A DNA stretch of 64,000 bases from Prauserella_A oleivorans (lineage in GTDB: Bacteria; Actinomycetota; Actinomycetes; Mycobacteriales; Pseudonocardiaceae): contig NZ_JBHUNT010000001.1 of NCBI RefSeq assembly GCF_042685745.1, positions 4,588,001-4,652,000 on the forward strand, read 5' to 3'. The notes beneath the pieces were generated by a model. That model saw only the letters and a list, made by a program, of their open reading frames with translations, was not told the DNA's origin and searched no databases. How positions within the stretch are numbered: position 1 is the stretch's first letter; every line of letters begins with the position of its first letter. Below are positions 42,744 through 53,214 of this stretch, piece after piece. The position numbers were made by a program, and so were the translations under genes.

Positions 42744-42950
42744 CTACGACACCCGGTCCGGCCGCCGGGTTCCGCGGCGAAACCGGCCCGCGCGGTCGGC
42801 GACGAGGTCCACGGCGCGGTGGATGAGCCAGCCGAGCGCGGCACACAGGGGTACCAGTACAGCCATGACGAGCACGAACTGCACGGGGAACCACTGCTGA
42901 GCGAGCCACAGCTCGAAGCTGTCCCACCAGCGGGCCACTCCGTCGAACAC
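42744..42950 (-). CDS. Small membrane protein, unknown function
   Basis: A 68-residue protein with an amphipathic N-terminus (FDGVARWWDSFELWLAQQWF), one membrane helix (VQFVLVMAVLVPLCAALGWL) and a basic tail. It lies 11 bases upstream of the ribonuclease gene in the same direction, so it is co-transcribed; a role with that pair is possible but unproven. GTG start. Confidence 0.65.
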   Translation of the reverse strand: MFDGVARWWDSFELWLAQQWFPVQFVLVMAVLVPLCAALGWLIHRAVDLVADRAGRFRRGTRRPDRVS

Positions 42951-42970
42951 AACGACGAGCGTACGCCAGG

Positions 42971-42976
42971 TAGGTT
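42971..42976 (+). promoter_or_regulatory. -10 element for a leaderless transcript
   Basis: TAGGTT ends six bases before the ATG at 42983, and no ribosome site is present. No good -35 is seen. Confidence 0.45.
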
Positions 42977-42982
42977 GACGCC

Positions 42983-43948
42983 ATGTTCGCCGTCTATGCC
43001 AAAGAAGCCAATCCCGACGACCCGCTGGCCTCGCTCGTCGTGGGCGAGCGACCGGACCCCGAGCTCCCCGACGGCTGGGTGAAGGTCAACGTCCGGGCAG
43101 CCAGCCTGAACATGCACGACATCTGGACGCTGCGCGGTGTGGGCATCAAGCAGGAGCAGTTCCCGATGATCCTCGGCTGCGACGGCGCCGGGGTGCTCGA
43201 CGACGGCACCGAGGTGGTCATCCACTCGGTCGTCAACGACGAGTCGTGGCGCGGGGACGACACGCTCGACCCGAAGCGCACACTGCTCACCGAGAAGTTC
43301 CAGGGCACGTTCGCCGACTCCGTGGTGGTGCCGGCCCGCAACGTCCTGCCCAAGCCCGCCGGGCTCACCTTCGCCGAGGCGGCGACCATGGGCACCGCCT
43401 GGCTGACCGCCTATCGGATGCTGTTCGTCAAGTCCGGTCTGCGCCCCGGCCAGACGTTCCTGGTGCAGGGCTCTTCGGGTGGCGTCGCCACGGCGCTCAT
43501 CCAGCTCGGCCGGGCGGCCGGGTTCCGCGTGTGGGCCACGGGCCGCACCGAGGCCAAGCGCGCCCTGGCCGAGCGCCTCGGCGCGCACCAGACGTTCGAG
43601 TCCGGGGCGCGCCTGCCGGAACGGGTCGACGCGGTGTTCGAGACGGTCGGCAAGGCGACGTGGTCGCACTCGATGAAGTCGCTCAAGCCGGGCGGCATCA
43701 TCGTGGTGTCGGGGTCCACCAGCGGCCCGGACGCCTCCGCCGAGCTGCAGCGCCTGTTCTTCCTGCAGCTGCGCGTCGTGGGCTCGACCATGGGCACCCG
43801 GGACGAGCTGGCGAACCTGCTCTCCTACACCGACATCGCGGGCATCCGCCCGCAGATCGGCGCCGAGCTGCCCTTCGAGGACGCGCGGAAGGGCTTCGAG
43901 GACATGCTGACCGGCGAGACAGCCGGAAAGATCGTCTTCACTCGCTGA
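42983..43948 (+). CDS. Zinc-binding dehydrogenase / quinone oxidoreductase family protein
   Basis: A 321-residue medium-chain reductase/dehydrogenase without obvious zinc ligands. The N-terminal GroES-like domain has AASLNMHDIWTLRGVG and ILGCDGAGVLDDGTE, and the cofactor motif is VQGSSGGVATALIQLGRAAG, typical of NADPH-dependent quinone oxidoreductase relatives. Substrate unknown. It is probably a leaderless single-gene transcript. Confidence 0.88.
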   Translation: MFAVYAKEANPDDPLASLVVGERPDPELPDGWVKVNVRAASLNMHDIWTLRGVGIKQEQFPMILGCDGAGVLDDGTEVVIHSVVNDESWRGDDTLDPKRTLLTEKFQGTFADSVVVPARNVLPKPAGLTFAEAATMGTAWLTAYRMLFVKSGLRPGQTFLVQGSSGGVATALIQLGRAAGFRVWATGRTEAKRALAERLGAHQTFESGARLPERVDAVFETVGKATWSHSMKSLKPGGIIVVSGSTSGPDASAELQRLFFLQLRVVGSTMGTRDELANLLSYTDIAGIRPQIGAELPFEDARKGFEDMLTGETAGKIVFTR

Positions 43949-44046
43949 CCGATTCAGATGCGTTGACCTGCGCACATGACGTGTTGACATGGTGCCGATA
44001 CGCGTTCGTGCCGTTCGCGACAGGTATGGAATCGCCCATATGTGGC

Positions 44047-44052
44047 TAACCT
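44047..44052 (+). promoter_or_regulatory. -10 element for a leaderless transcript
   Basis: TAACCT ends six bases before the ATG at 44059, with no ribosome site; the same hexamer and spacing occur before the gtrA-like gene at 24488. Confidence 0.5.
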
Positions 44053-44058
44053 GGGTCC

Positions 44059-45081
44059 ATGATCGCAACGCGGCGGCAGGCATCGAGCCCGGCTGACGAG
44101 CGTGCGCCCGGCCCGGATGTCGAGATCCGGGCCGGGTACCGCCGGTTCGCCGGTTACTCGACGCGAGTGCTCGAGGTCGGCCCCCGCCCGGTCGAGCGTC
44201 CCGCGGGCAGGCGGCACCGCAAGCGCAACGCGGCACTGCCCCCCGAGCCGCGGCTCGTCCTGCTGCACGGCTACTGCGACAGCGCCGACACCTGGCGTCC
44301 GGCGCTCGCCGAGCTGGCCCGGGCGGGCGTCTCCGCGATCGCGCTGGACCTGCCCGGATTCGGTGACGCCTCGGCGTTGCGCTCCGGGGCCATGCTGCCG
44401 CAGCTGGACGCCTTCACCGCCGCGGTCGTCAAGGAACAGGCGGCGCTGGGCGACGTCGTGCTGGTCGGCAACTCGCTCGGAGGCACGATGAGTCTCCGTG
44501 CGGCCCAGAACCCTGATCTGCCCGTCGCGGGTGTGGTGTCGATCGCGGCACCGGGGTTCGTCGACACGTGGCTGATCCGCAGCGTCGCGAGATACCCGCT
44601 GCCACTGCGGCTCGCCGCCTCACTGCCCCTGCCGGTGCCCGGATTCGTGGTGCGCGCAGTGGCGCAGCACGTGGTACCCCGCCTGCTGTACGCCGACGCG
44701 ACGAAGGCCGAGGCCGAGCACGTCCAGCGTTTTCTCGACCTGTTCCCCGACTACCGCTCCACCACCACACGGTTCGAGCAGGCACGACAGCTGGTCGGCG
44801 AGCTCGCCACCGCCTACGAGCTCGACCGGATCAGCACCCCGCTGCTGATCATCGCGTGCGGCCGCGACCGGCTCGTCAGCGCGGCCTCGGGCAAACAGCT
44901 GCACGCGCTCGTCCCGCACAGCAGGCTGCTGGTGCGGGAGGACTGGGGCCACTGCCCGCAGCTCGACGATCCGGAGACGCTCGCCTCGGTCCTGTCGTAC
45001 TTCACCACGAGTGCGGCCCGGCGGCGGGACGGCTCGGCGTCCGCGGCGCCCTCGCCGACAGCGGTCGGCGCCGCGGGCTGA
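44059..45081 (+). CDS. Alpha/beta hydrolase
   Basis: A 340-residue alpha/beta hydrolase. The oxyanion HGYCDSADTW motif, the nucleophile GNSLGG, an acid in IACGRDRLVSAASG and the catalytic His in DWGHCPQLDDPE are all present. An N-terminal extension of about 60 basic residues is low-complexity, and the C-terminal Ala/Ser-rich tail is disordered. The substrate is not recognisable. Confidence 0.85.
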   Translation: MIATRRQASSPADERAPGPDVEIRAGYRRFAGYSTRVLEVGPRPVERPAGRRHRKRNAALPPEPRLVLLHGYCDSADTWRPALAELARAGVSAIALDLPGFGDASALRSGAMLPQLDAFTAAVVKEQAALGDVVLVGNSLGGTMSLRAAQNPDLPVAGVVSIAAPGFVDTWLIRSVARYPLPLRLAASLPLPVPGFVVRAVAQHVVPRLLYADATKAEAEHVQRFLDLFPDYRSTTTRFEQARQLVGELATAYELDRISTPLLIIACGRDRLVSAASGKQLHALVPHSRLLVREDWGHCPQLDDPETLASVLSYFTTSAARRRDGSASAAPSPTAVGAAG

Positions 45082-45084
45082 CGC

Positions 45085-46137
45085 TCAGGCGAACCGGCGG
45101 GCGCCGGCCTCGACGGCCTCCCGTGCCTGCTGCCGCAGCGTGGCCATGATCTCGGCGGCCGGGGCACTGCGCGCAAGCGCATAGGTCTGGCCCGCCCACA
45201 GCGACATCGATTCGGGATCGCCCGCGGCGGTCGCGGCGGCCCGGATCGGCTTGCTGATGTTGTTGAGCTGAGGGTACGCAGCCGGGGCGCGGCTGGAGTG
45301 TTCCCGCAGGAACCGGTTGACCAGTCCCCGGGCGGGGCGGCCGCTGAAGGCACGCGTGATCGCCGTCCGCCTGCCGCCCGCGTCGAGCGCGGCGCGCTGG
45401 GTGGCGTTCGTGCCCGCCTCGTCGGCGCGCAGGAACGCCGTGCCCAGCTGAGCGGCGACCGCACCGGCCGTGATCACCGCCGCGACGTCCGCGCCGTGGA
45501 CGAGACCACCCGCTGCCACGAGCGGAAGGTCGGTCACCGCACGGACCAGCCGCAGCGCCGCCAGCACACCGAGGAGCTCGCCGCCGGCCTCCTGGGTCGG
45601 GTCGTCCAAGAAGACGGCGCGGTGGCCGCCCGCCTCGAACCCTTGCACGCACAACGCGTCGGCACCCGCCGCGGCCGCCTCACGCGCCTCGTCGGCGGTC
45701 GTGACGGAGACCAGGACCGCGCTGCCCACCTCGTGCAGCCGTTCGATGTCGGCGGCCAGCGGCGTGCCGAACGTGAAGGACACCACGCGCACCCGCTCCT
45801 CCACGAGCAAGTCCAGCTTGGCGGAGTACCCGTCGTCATCCCAGCGGCCGGCGCCGGGCTCGACCCCGTACCGCTGGGCCTCCTCGCGGAGCCGCTCGGC
45901 GTAGGGGCTCACGTCGACCGTCGAGCGCACACCCGGGACGAAAAGGTTCACACCGAAGTCGTCACCGGCGAGCTCTCTGGTCTTGCGGATCTGGTCGGCG
46001 AGGGTCGCCGCGTTGAGGTAGCCCCCGGCCAGGAAGCCGAACCCACCGGCGTGTGCCGCCGCGGCCACCAGCTCGGGGGTCGAGGGGCCACCCGCCATCG
46101 GCGCCACGATCACCGGGACGCGCAAGCACTCGAACAT
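45085..46137 (-). CDS. Nitronate monooxygenase-family FMN protein
   Basis: A 350-residue TIM-barrel protein of the NPD/nitronate monooxygenase family, which oxidises alkyl nitronates such as propionate 3-nitronate. Family segments: PVIVAPMAGGPSTPELVAA, GFGFLAGGYLNAA, CVQGFEAGGHRAVFLDD and PLVAAGGLVHGADVAAVITA, the phosphate-binding region. The ATG at 46137 places the barrel at the usual position. Convergent with the hydrolase (three bases between stops). Confidence 0.87.
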   Translation of the reverse strand: MFECLRVPVIVAPMAGGPSTPELVAAAAHAGGFGFLAGGYLNAATLADQIRKTRELAGDDFGVNLFVPGVRSTVDVSPYAERLREEAQRYGVEPGAGRWDDDGYSAKLDLLVEERVRVVSFTFGTPLAADIERLHEVGSAVLVSVTTADEAREAAAAGADALCVQGFEAGGHRAVFLDDPTQEAGGELLGVLAALRLVRAVTDLPLVAAGGLVHGADVAAVITAGAVAAQLGTAFLRADEAGTNATQRAALDAGGRRTAITRAFSGRPARGLVNRFLREHSSRAPAAYPQLNNISKPIRAAATAAGDPESMSLWAGQTYALARSAPAAEIMATLRQQAREAVEAGARRFA

Positions 46138-46392
46138 GGTCCACAGCCTACGAAGCCGCCCCCGGGGCCGCCGACGCGGCCACCGTCGGAGCGCCGTGCC
46201 GGGCCGCGGCCGAGTGGGAAACCAACGGATTCGTATGTCGATCAGGTAAACCGGTGTCACTCGCCCGAGCGAGGCCGCGTTTCATGATCGCTAAGTGCCG
46301 GTAAAGCACCTTGTTAGGCCGTTCGGGCTAATGCAGGCTGCCTCATACGCGAGCGACGTTCGCGTACACCAACCGAGAGGAAGAGGACAGCA

Positions 46393-46608
46393 ATGACCGA
46401 ACACCAGGAGACCACCCCGAGCACCGCGAAGCGCTGGACTCTGCGCGGCCTCGCTGTGAGCGCCTTGGTCGTGCCGCTGCTCGCCGGCCTCGGTGGTCAG
46501 GCCTCCGCGGCCGAGCTGACGCCGATCGCCGAGTACCTCGACGAGACGATCGCGTCCACGTCGGCCTCGCTCGTCCAGGCGCTGGCGATCCTGCTCGGCG
46601 TGTCGTAA
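46393..46608 (+). CDS. Small secreted peptide of unknown function
   Basis: A 71-residue precursor. Residues 13-38 form a signal peptide (KRWTLRGLAVSALVVPLLAG then LGGQASA) with a likely Ala-X-Ala cleavage before AELTP. The mature part is only about 31 residues, acidic then hydrophobic (TPIAEYLDETIASTSASLV, QALAILLGVS), free of Cys. A strong GAGAGGAAGAGG stands seven bases before the ATG, and a long hairpin terminator follows 13 bases after the stop. It is thus an independent, probably well expressed unit. No family is recognised. Confidence 0.75.
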   Translation: MTEHQETTPSTAKRWTLRGLAVSALVVPLLAGLGGQASAAELTPIAEYLDETIASTSASLVQALAILLGVS

Positions 46609-46621
46609 GTCCCCCCCCACG

Positions 46622-46664
46622 CGAGAGGGCCGCGCGATCCACATGCGATCGCGCGGCCCTCTCG
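46622..46664. terminator. Strong bidirectional terminator
   Basis: An 18-bp perfect stem (CGAGAGGGCCGCGCGATC and its complement) with a seven-base loop between the secreted-peptide gene and the convergent lepA gene. Confidence 0.85.
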
Positions 46665-46677
46665 CTGTGTGCGACGG

Positions 46678-48552
<1,875 letters not shown>

Positions 48553-48665
48553 TCGTTACCTCAGGTCACTCGTGGACGGCAATGTCCATGTTCCCATGCC
48601 GCCGCGGGGACATTTCCGGGTCATCCCCGATGCGACTCCGGCCGAGTCCGTGCTGACCTCGAGGG

Positions 48666-49301
48666 ATGAGGCCAGCCACGTCACCCGGCAACCACCCGCC
48701 CGCACCGTCGCTGGTCGGCGACGTGATCGACAGAACGTTCGGCCATCCGCGCGGCCTGCTCGGCCGCCTCGGAGGCACGGTGATGGCGCACGCCCACGCC
48801 GCGATCGAGCGGCACGTCGTCGACGTCGCCAAACTCGCGCGGGAGGAGTCCGTGCTGGTCGTCGGTCCGGGGCCGGGCGTCGGTCTCGCCGAGGCGGCCG
48901 CCCGAGCGCGGCGCGTGGTCGGCGTCGATCCGTCGGCCGACATGCTCGACGTGTGCCGGCACCGCTGCGCCGACGCCGTGGCGGCGGGCGCCGTCGTCCT
49001 GCGGCAGGCCACGGCGGAGGCGACGGGCGAGCCCGACGCGGCGGCCGACGTGGTGCTCTCCGTCAACAACGTGCACCTCTGGGACGACCGGCACGCCGCG
49101 TTCGCGGAGCTGTACCGGGTACTGTGCCCCGGCGGACGGCTGGTGCTCTCCGCGCACGAGCGGTGGCTGCCCGTGAGCAGACATGCGCTCGCGGCGCAAC
49201 TCGAGCGAGCCGGGTTCACCGACCTGCAGACGTGGGCGTGGGACCCGCCCGGCCCGCTCGCCGGCCGCGCGGCCCAGCTGCGGGCGTGGCGACCGCGGTG
49301 A
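48666..49301 (+). CDS. Class I SAM-dependent methyltransferase
   Basis: A 211-residue methyltransferase with the SAM motif I VLVVGPGPGVGLAEAAA, motif II VVGVDPSADMLDVCRHR and post-motif VLSVNNVHLWDDRHAAF. It resembles the UbiE/arsenite-methyltransferase-like group but has no diagnostic residues. It is divergent from lepA and convergent with the type VII secretion operon. Substrate unknown. Confidence 0.85.
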   Translation: MRPATSPGNHPPAPSLVGDVIDRTFGHPRGLLGRLGGTVMAHAHAAIERHVVDVAKLAREESVLVVGPGPGVGLAEAAARARRVVGVDPSADMLDVCRHRCADAVAAGAVVLRQATAEATGEPDAAADVVLSVNNVHLWDDRHAAFAELYRVLCPGGRLVLSAHERWLPVSRHALAAQLERAGFTDLQTWAWDPPGPLAGRAAQLRAWRPR

Positions 49302-49302
49302 G

Positions 49303-50340
49303 CTACTGCTCGTTCTGCTTCTTCACCGCGTCGTCGTAGTTCTCGTCCGCGTTGGCGTGTTCCTTGGCGCCCTCGTAGAGACCGACGCGCGCGAGGTTCT
49401 CGGGACTCATCGTGTCCGCGAAGCCGTCCCGCAACCGCTTGGCCATCGCGTCGTCGACGTTGTCCGCCAGACCCCGCAGGCCCGAGGGCAGGGACCCGGT
49501 GATGGCCTCGTTCCAGCCACCTACCGTGCCGTCGACCTGCCGCAGGGCACTACCGTGACGACCGGCGAGCTGACCCATGCTCCTCGCGGTGTCGCCGAAC
49601 TTGCGGGCGAGCTTGCCGAGCGCCTGGACGGCCCCACGCAGTTTGCTGAACTTGTTCAGGATCGTGGCGAGCTTCATGAGCAGCTTCGAGATCTTGCCGG
49701 CGATCTTGCCCGCCGTGGCCGCACCTCGCGCGACCGCCCACCCGGTGAACGCCGCGAGCGACCCACCGAGCGTGAACCAGCTGCTCGCCACCGCGGCGGC
49801 CGCGGCCACCAGGATCTCGCCGACCACATCCGCGATCAGGTCGCGGATGATGCCTCGCACGGTCGCCACCGCCTGGCCCGAGCCCTGCACCGCCTGCGAC
49901 ACGCCGACCGCGGCCGCCTCCAGGGACCGGATCTGCTCCACGATCTGGCCCGACTTGCCGCGATACGCCTCGGCGGCGTCACCGTTCCAGCTGCCGATCT
50001 CCGACTCGATCGCCCGCTGGTAGTCGTCGGCGATCTGCACGCATTCCTTGCTCACCTGCTCGCCCCACACCGCGGCGACCGCGAAGATCGCGTCCGGGTC
50101 ACCGGCCAGGTCGTCGAGCGGCTCCTTGAGGAACTCCAGGTGCTCGATGAGGAAGCCGACCACCGAGCCGGCCAGGGCACCGAGCGGGTTCGCGATGAAC
50201 CCGAGCGCGTCGAGGCCGAGGGCGAGGCCGTCGACGGCCCAGTCCTCGGGGTTGTTGATGTCCTTGGCCGCCTGGTAGACGGTGTCGATCGGGCCGGTGC
50301 CCGCGGTGAGCTTGTCCGGCTCCATGTTGGTGAAGACCAT
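49303..50340 (-). CDS. WXG100-like type VII secretion-associated protein
   Basis: A 345-residue protein. The N-terminal third is helical with the WXG-like turn EIGSWNGDAAEAYRGKSGQI around residue 115-134, as in ESX substrates. The middle is hydrophobic and Ala/Gly-rich (VGEILVAAAAAVASSWFTLG, LAAFTGWAVARGAATAGKIA), and the C-terminus is a charged region without a recognisable toxin motif. Its ATG overlaps the EspC-like stop (TAATG). It is probably exported by an ESX/T7SS machine encoded elsewhere, and a delivered effector or pore component are possibilities. Confidence 0.75.
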   Translation of the reverse strand: MVFTNMEPDKLTAGTGPIDTVYQAAKDINNPEDWAVDGLALGLDALGFIANPLGALAGSVVGFLIEHLEFLKEPLDDLAGDPDAIFAVAAVWGEQVSKECVQIADDYQRAIESEIGSWNGDAAEAYRGKSGQIVEQIRSLEAAAVGVSQAVQGSGQAVATVRGIIRDLIADVVGEILVAAAAAVASSWFTLGGSLAAFTGWAVARGAATAGKIAGKISKLLMKLATILNKFSKLRGAVQALGKLARKFGDTARSMGQLAGRHGSALRQVDGTVGGWNEAITGSLPSGLRGLADNVDDAMAKRLRDGFADTMSPENLARVGLYEGAKEHANADENYDDAVKKQNEQ

Positions 50341-50651
50341 TACTTCCCCCCGAACTTGCCGAGGAGTTCCTTGATCTCGTCCTCGACCTTCTGGTAATTC
50401 CGGCCGGCCGCGGCGACTCCCTCGCCGAAATCGGTCAGGCCCGCGGCCATCTCGGAGATCGCCTCCGCGGTCTGGGCGATCTGTTCCTTCGCATCGCCCG
50501 CGAACGCCTGGCCGATGATCCCGTAGGTCTCGCCTCCCAGCTCGACGCCGCGGCCGGTGTCGGCCGCCTTCGCCAGGCGGTCGCCGAGTGCTTTCACCGT
50601 GGCCGAGTGTGTGGCCAGATCCTCCGGTGTCGAAGTGAATCCGTCACCCAT
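50340..50651 (-). CDS. EspC/ESX secretion-associated small protein
   Basis: A 103-residue helical-hairpin protein of the type VII secretion target group (TPEDLATHSATVKALGDRLA, GDAKEQIAQTAEAISEMAAG). A YQKVEDE motif near the C-terminus fits the YxxxD/E secretion signal. It starts one base inside the YbaB-like stop and overlaps the WXG100-like gene by one base, so all three are coupled. Confidence 0.82.
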   Translation of the reverse strand: MGDGFTSTPEDLATHSATVKALGDRLAKAADTGRGVELGGETYGIIGQAFAGDAKEQIAQTAEAISEMAAGLTDFGEGVAAAGRNYQKVEDEIKELLGKFGGK

Positions 50652-51130
50652 CAGGACCTCCTCATGATGGATCCGCCGAACTGGTCGTCATCGTCGTCAT
50701 CGTCGTCAGGCCGGCGGCGGCCGCGGCCGTCCGTTGCCTCGTCCTGTGCCGGCCGGCCCGCCGGATCGTCCTCGAGCGCGGACCCGATCTGGTCCTGCAG
50801 AAACTCCATGGCGCGGGTCCCGCCGACCAGTGGCTGCAAGGCTTCCTGGGTCTGTGCGGCCGCGTCGGCGTGGGCCGCCTGAATGGTCTGCATGATGGTC
50901 GCGGCGAGCCGTTCGTGCCCCAGCGACAGCGATCTCGGGCTCAACGTGAGTCTCTCGAGCCTCCCGCCTGGGGCCAGTACCACCTCGACGGTGCCGTCCT
51001 GGCTGACCGATCTCGCGCGCAGGTTCTTGATCTGCTCCTGCGTCTGTTCCGCTCGCCGCTGGATCTCCTCCACCCGGCGCGTGTAGTCGGCGAGCCGCTG
51101 CTCGGCGTCCGCCATGCCTCCGGTCGTCAT
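50651..51130 (-). CDS. YbaB/EbfC-family nucleoid-associated protein
   Basis: A 159-residue protein with an N-terminal coiled coil (DAEQRLADYTRRVEEIQRRA) and a YbaB-like core (GTVEVVLAPGGRLERLTLSP). The tail is disordered with an unusual run of eight Asp residues. Actinomycetes have several YbaB-like paralogues next to ESX substrates, and the role there is unknown. Start ATG 51130 after GAGGAGGT, or ATG 51115. Confidence 0.8.
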   Translation of the reverse strand: MTTGGMADAEQRLADYTRRVEEIQRRAEQTQEQIKNLRARSVSQDGTVEVVLAPGGRLERLTLSPRSLSLGHERLAATIMQTIQAAHADAAAQTQEALQPLVGGTRAMEFLQDQIGSALEDDPAGRPAQDEATDGRGRRRPDDDDDDDDQFGGSIMRRS

Positions 51131-51154
51131 CCGCTGGACCTCCTCGATCGCCGG

Positions 51155-52366
51155 TTAGGACGTGCCGTATCCCGTCGTGGTTCCGCCCGTCTTGCGGGGC
51201 CGTTCGTAATGCCGCTCCAGCAGGCGAGCGAGCCGGCGCACCCTGGTGTCGACCGTCAGCAGCAGGATCGCGGCGAGCACGGCGAGCAGAACGGCGTCGC
51301 GCGCTCCCGCCAGTGACACCACAAGAGGCGCGCCGTCCGGCGGCTGGTTCCACCACCGGATGGCCGCCCAGATCGCCAAGGCCAGCACGCCGGCACCAAC
51401 GCCGTAGGACACGACGACGCGAACGCGTTCGCCCGAGCGCATCGACCGCAGGCGGTCAGCCACACGCTTCTCGGGCGAGCCCTTGCCGGGCAGGTTGCGG
51501 CCGAGGTACTCCGGTCCGTATCTCAGAACCCGCGCGGCATCGGTCCGGACCGCCCGTGCCATCCCGAAGAGCAGCAGCCCCAGGACGGCACCGAGGATCA
51601 CGACGGCGATCGCGGGGACGTCCACCAGCCACGCCCGTTCGAGCTGCGGCCAGGGCGAGGCGAAGGTCAACGCCCGCGGCGCGTCGAAGCGAGGGATCGT
51701 CGCGAACAGCCAATACCCCACGGCCAGGCCACACCAACCCGCCAACCCGTACAGCCGCAGCGCGATCGGCAACAGACCCACGGCCGCGCGATCACGCCGG
51801 TCCAGCGGCCACTGGGCCTCCATTCGCCGCGCGGCCTTGCGTTGCTCGGCCGCGCGCGTGCGCACCTGGGGCGGCGGCGGTTCGGCCGCCGTGCGGGATC
51901 GGGGCCGCAGCAGCCGGTAGGTCGACACGAGCGCGCCGATGCCCGCGGCCACGACGGCCACACCACCCAGGATGAGTACCGGCACCCGCACCTGCGACCA
52001 GGCGGCGCTGTCGTTGCGGCCGAGGTAGGCCTGCCCACGGCCGTCCGGGCTGTCCAGATACACGGGCACGGAACGCCCCGTGTCCGCCGGCGACAACTGA
52101 CCGGCGGGAAACTCGCGCACCTCGACGCCGCCATCGTCCCAGCGCACCTGCGCCGTGCACCGGTACGTGGTGCCGAGCCCGTCGAGACCGATCGGGCCCT
52201 GCTCCGCACAGTGCTGCACGCTCGCCGTGCCGACGCGGTCCACCTCGGGCCCACCGCCGTACAGCACGCGACTCAGTGTCGCCACGAGCAGCAGCCCGAG
52301 CACCAGCACCAACCACCAGACCGCGGCGCGGACCAGGCGCCCCCGAGCCTCAGTCGCCGCGGACAT
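51155..52366 (-). CDS. Multi-spanning membrane protein, DUF6346-like
   Basis: A 403-residue membrane protein. A first membrane helix (AAVWWLVLVLGLLLVATL) precedes an extracellular-looking domain with two Cys (ASVQHCAEQGPIG, TTYRCTAQVRWDDGGVEVRE) and a further helix (VPVLILGGVAVVAAGIGALV). Four more helices lie in the second half. The CX..CTAQVRW block recalls DUF6346 membrane proteins of Pseudonocardiaceae (recalled, not checked). It sits directly before the YbaB-EspC-WXG100-like genes and is likely co-transcribed. Confidence 0.75.
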   Translation of the reverse strand: MSAATEARGRLVRAAVWWLVLVLGLLLVATLSRVLYGGGPEVDRVGTASVQHCAEQGPIGLDGLGTTYRCTAQVRWDDGGVEVREFPAGQLSPADTGRSVPVYLDSPDGRGQAYLGRNDSAAWSQVRVPVLILGGVAVVAAGIGALVSTYRLLRPRSRTAAEPPPPQVRTRAAEQRKAARRMEAQWPLDRRDRAAVGLLPIALRLYGLAGWCGLAVGYWLFATIPRFDAPRALTFASPWPQLERAWLVDVPAIAVVILGAVLGLLLFGMARAVRTDAARVLRYGPEYLGRNLPGKGSPEKRVADRLRSMRSGERVRVVVSYGVGAGVLALAIWAAIRWWNQPPDGAPLVVSLAGARDAVLLAVLAAILLLTVDTRVRRLARLLERHYERPRKTGGTTTGYGTS

Positions 52367-52730
52367 CGACGCGCAACGGGTGGTCGGCGGGAATCTCCAC
52401 GAGCACGATGCGGGTGCCGTCCGGATCGCGGATCCAGGCCTCGTCCAGACCCCACGGCTCGCGCTGTGGCCCGCGCTCGGGCTCGACGCCCTTCTCGCGC
52501 AGCTCGGCGAGCGTCGCGGGCAGGTCCCGGACCTGCAACCACAGCGCCATGTCCGGGGTGGCGCCGGCCTTGCCGGTGCCCACCACCTCGAGGAACCCGC
52601 CGCCGAGGAAGAACACCGTGCCACCGGGGAACTGGCGGTAGACGGCGAGCCCGAGCGTGTCCCGGTAGAACGCCGTCGTCAGCTCGGGGTCGCGGGGATG
52701 CAGCAGCACGCGGCTACTCAGCACGTCCAT
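52350..52730 (-). CDS. VOC-family (glyoxalase/bleomycin-resistance-like) protein
   Basis: A 126-residue vicinal-oxygen-chelate protein with two beta-alpha-beta3 units (VLLHPRDPELTTAFYRDTLG, AWIRDPDGTRIVLVEIP). Metal ligands would be His11 and a C-terminal Glu. The reaction is unknown. It overlaps the following membrane-protein gene by 17 bases and begins the type VII-associated operon. Confidence 0.82.
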   Translation of the reverse strand: MDVLSSRVLLHPRDPELTTAFYRDTLGLAVYRQFPGGTVFFLGGGFLEVVGTGKAGATPDMALWLQVRDLPATLAELREKGVEPERGPQREPWGLDEAWIRDPDGTRIVLVEIPADHPLRVDVRGD

Positions 52731-53214
52731 GGCCCATACCGTCTCATGTGAACGCGATCATCCGCTGCCCCGGCACGGCCACCCGGGCCATGGCATGTTG
52801 ACCGGTCCATTCCGTGCTGGTCGTCCGGCGCCAGACCGTCGTCGCCCTGCCCACCAGCACCCGCCCGGCTGCCCGTTCCCGCGGCCGCACCACGCCGGCA
52901 CCGACGGAACGCACACCGGAACCCGGCGGTGCTCCCCACCATTCGAACCCCGTTCCACCCAGTCCGTCGCGGCGGGTCAGCCGACGCGGACGGTGTCCGT
53001 TCCGCGACCACCATTGCCGCCAGGCCCCGCTCCGGCACCGCACCCGGTCACCTGGGCTTTCCCCGTCGGACCTGCCGACCTGGGCCCGGTGACCGATTGT
53101 TATGCTTTCCAGCTGTTGCCGTATGGCATTCCGCCAGGGAGGAAGACCGGCCGAGCCGGTGCCATGACGAATGCGGCAGCGAGGATCCCGCCGAACAGAT
53201 GAAGGAGCGCCCGC
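52731..53214. other. Intergenic region upstream of rpsT, with its promoter
   Basis: This 484-bp stretch holds no gene I can support. Frames on both strands have low-complexity, Pro/Arg-rich composition. An extended -10 (TG at 53098-53099, TATGCT at 53101-53106) is the best rpsT promoter candidate; no good -35 is seen. AAGGAG lies eight bases before the rpsT start. Confidence 0.55.

Noticed and set aside
52729..53202. 157-codon open frame upstream of rpsT
   Set aside because: Pro/Arg/Thr-rich, no ribosome site, covers the probable rpsT promoter.
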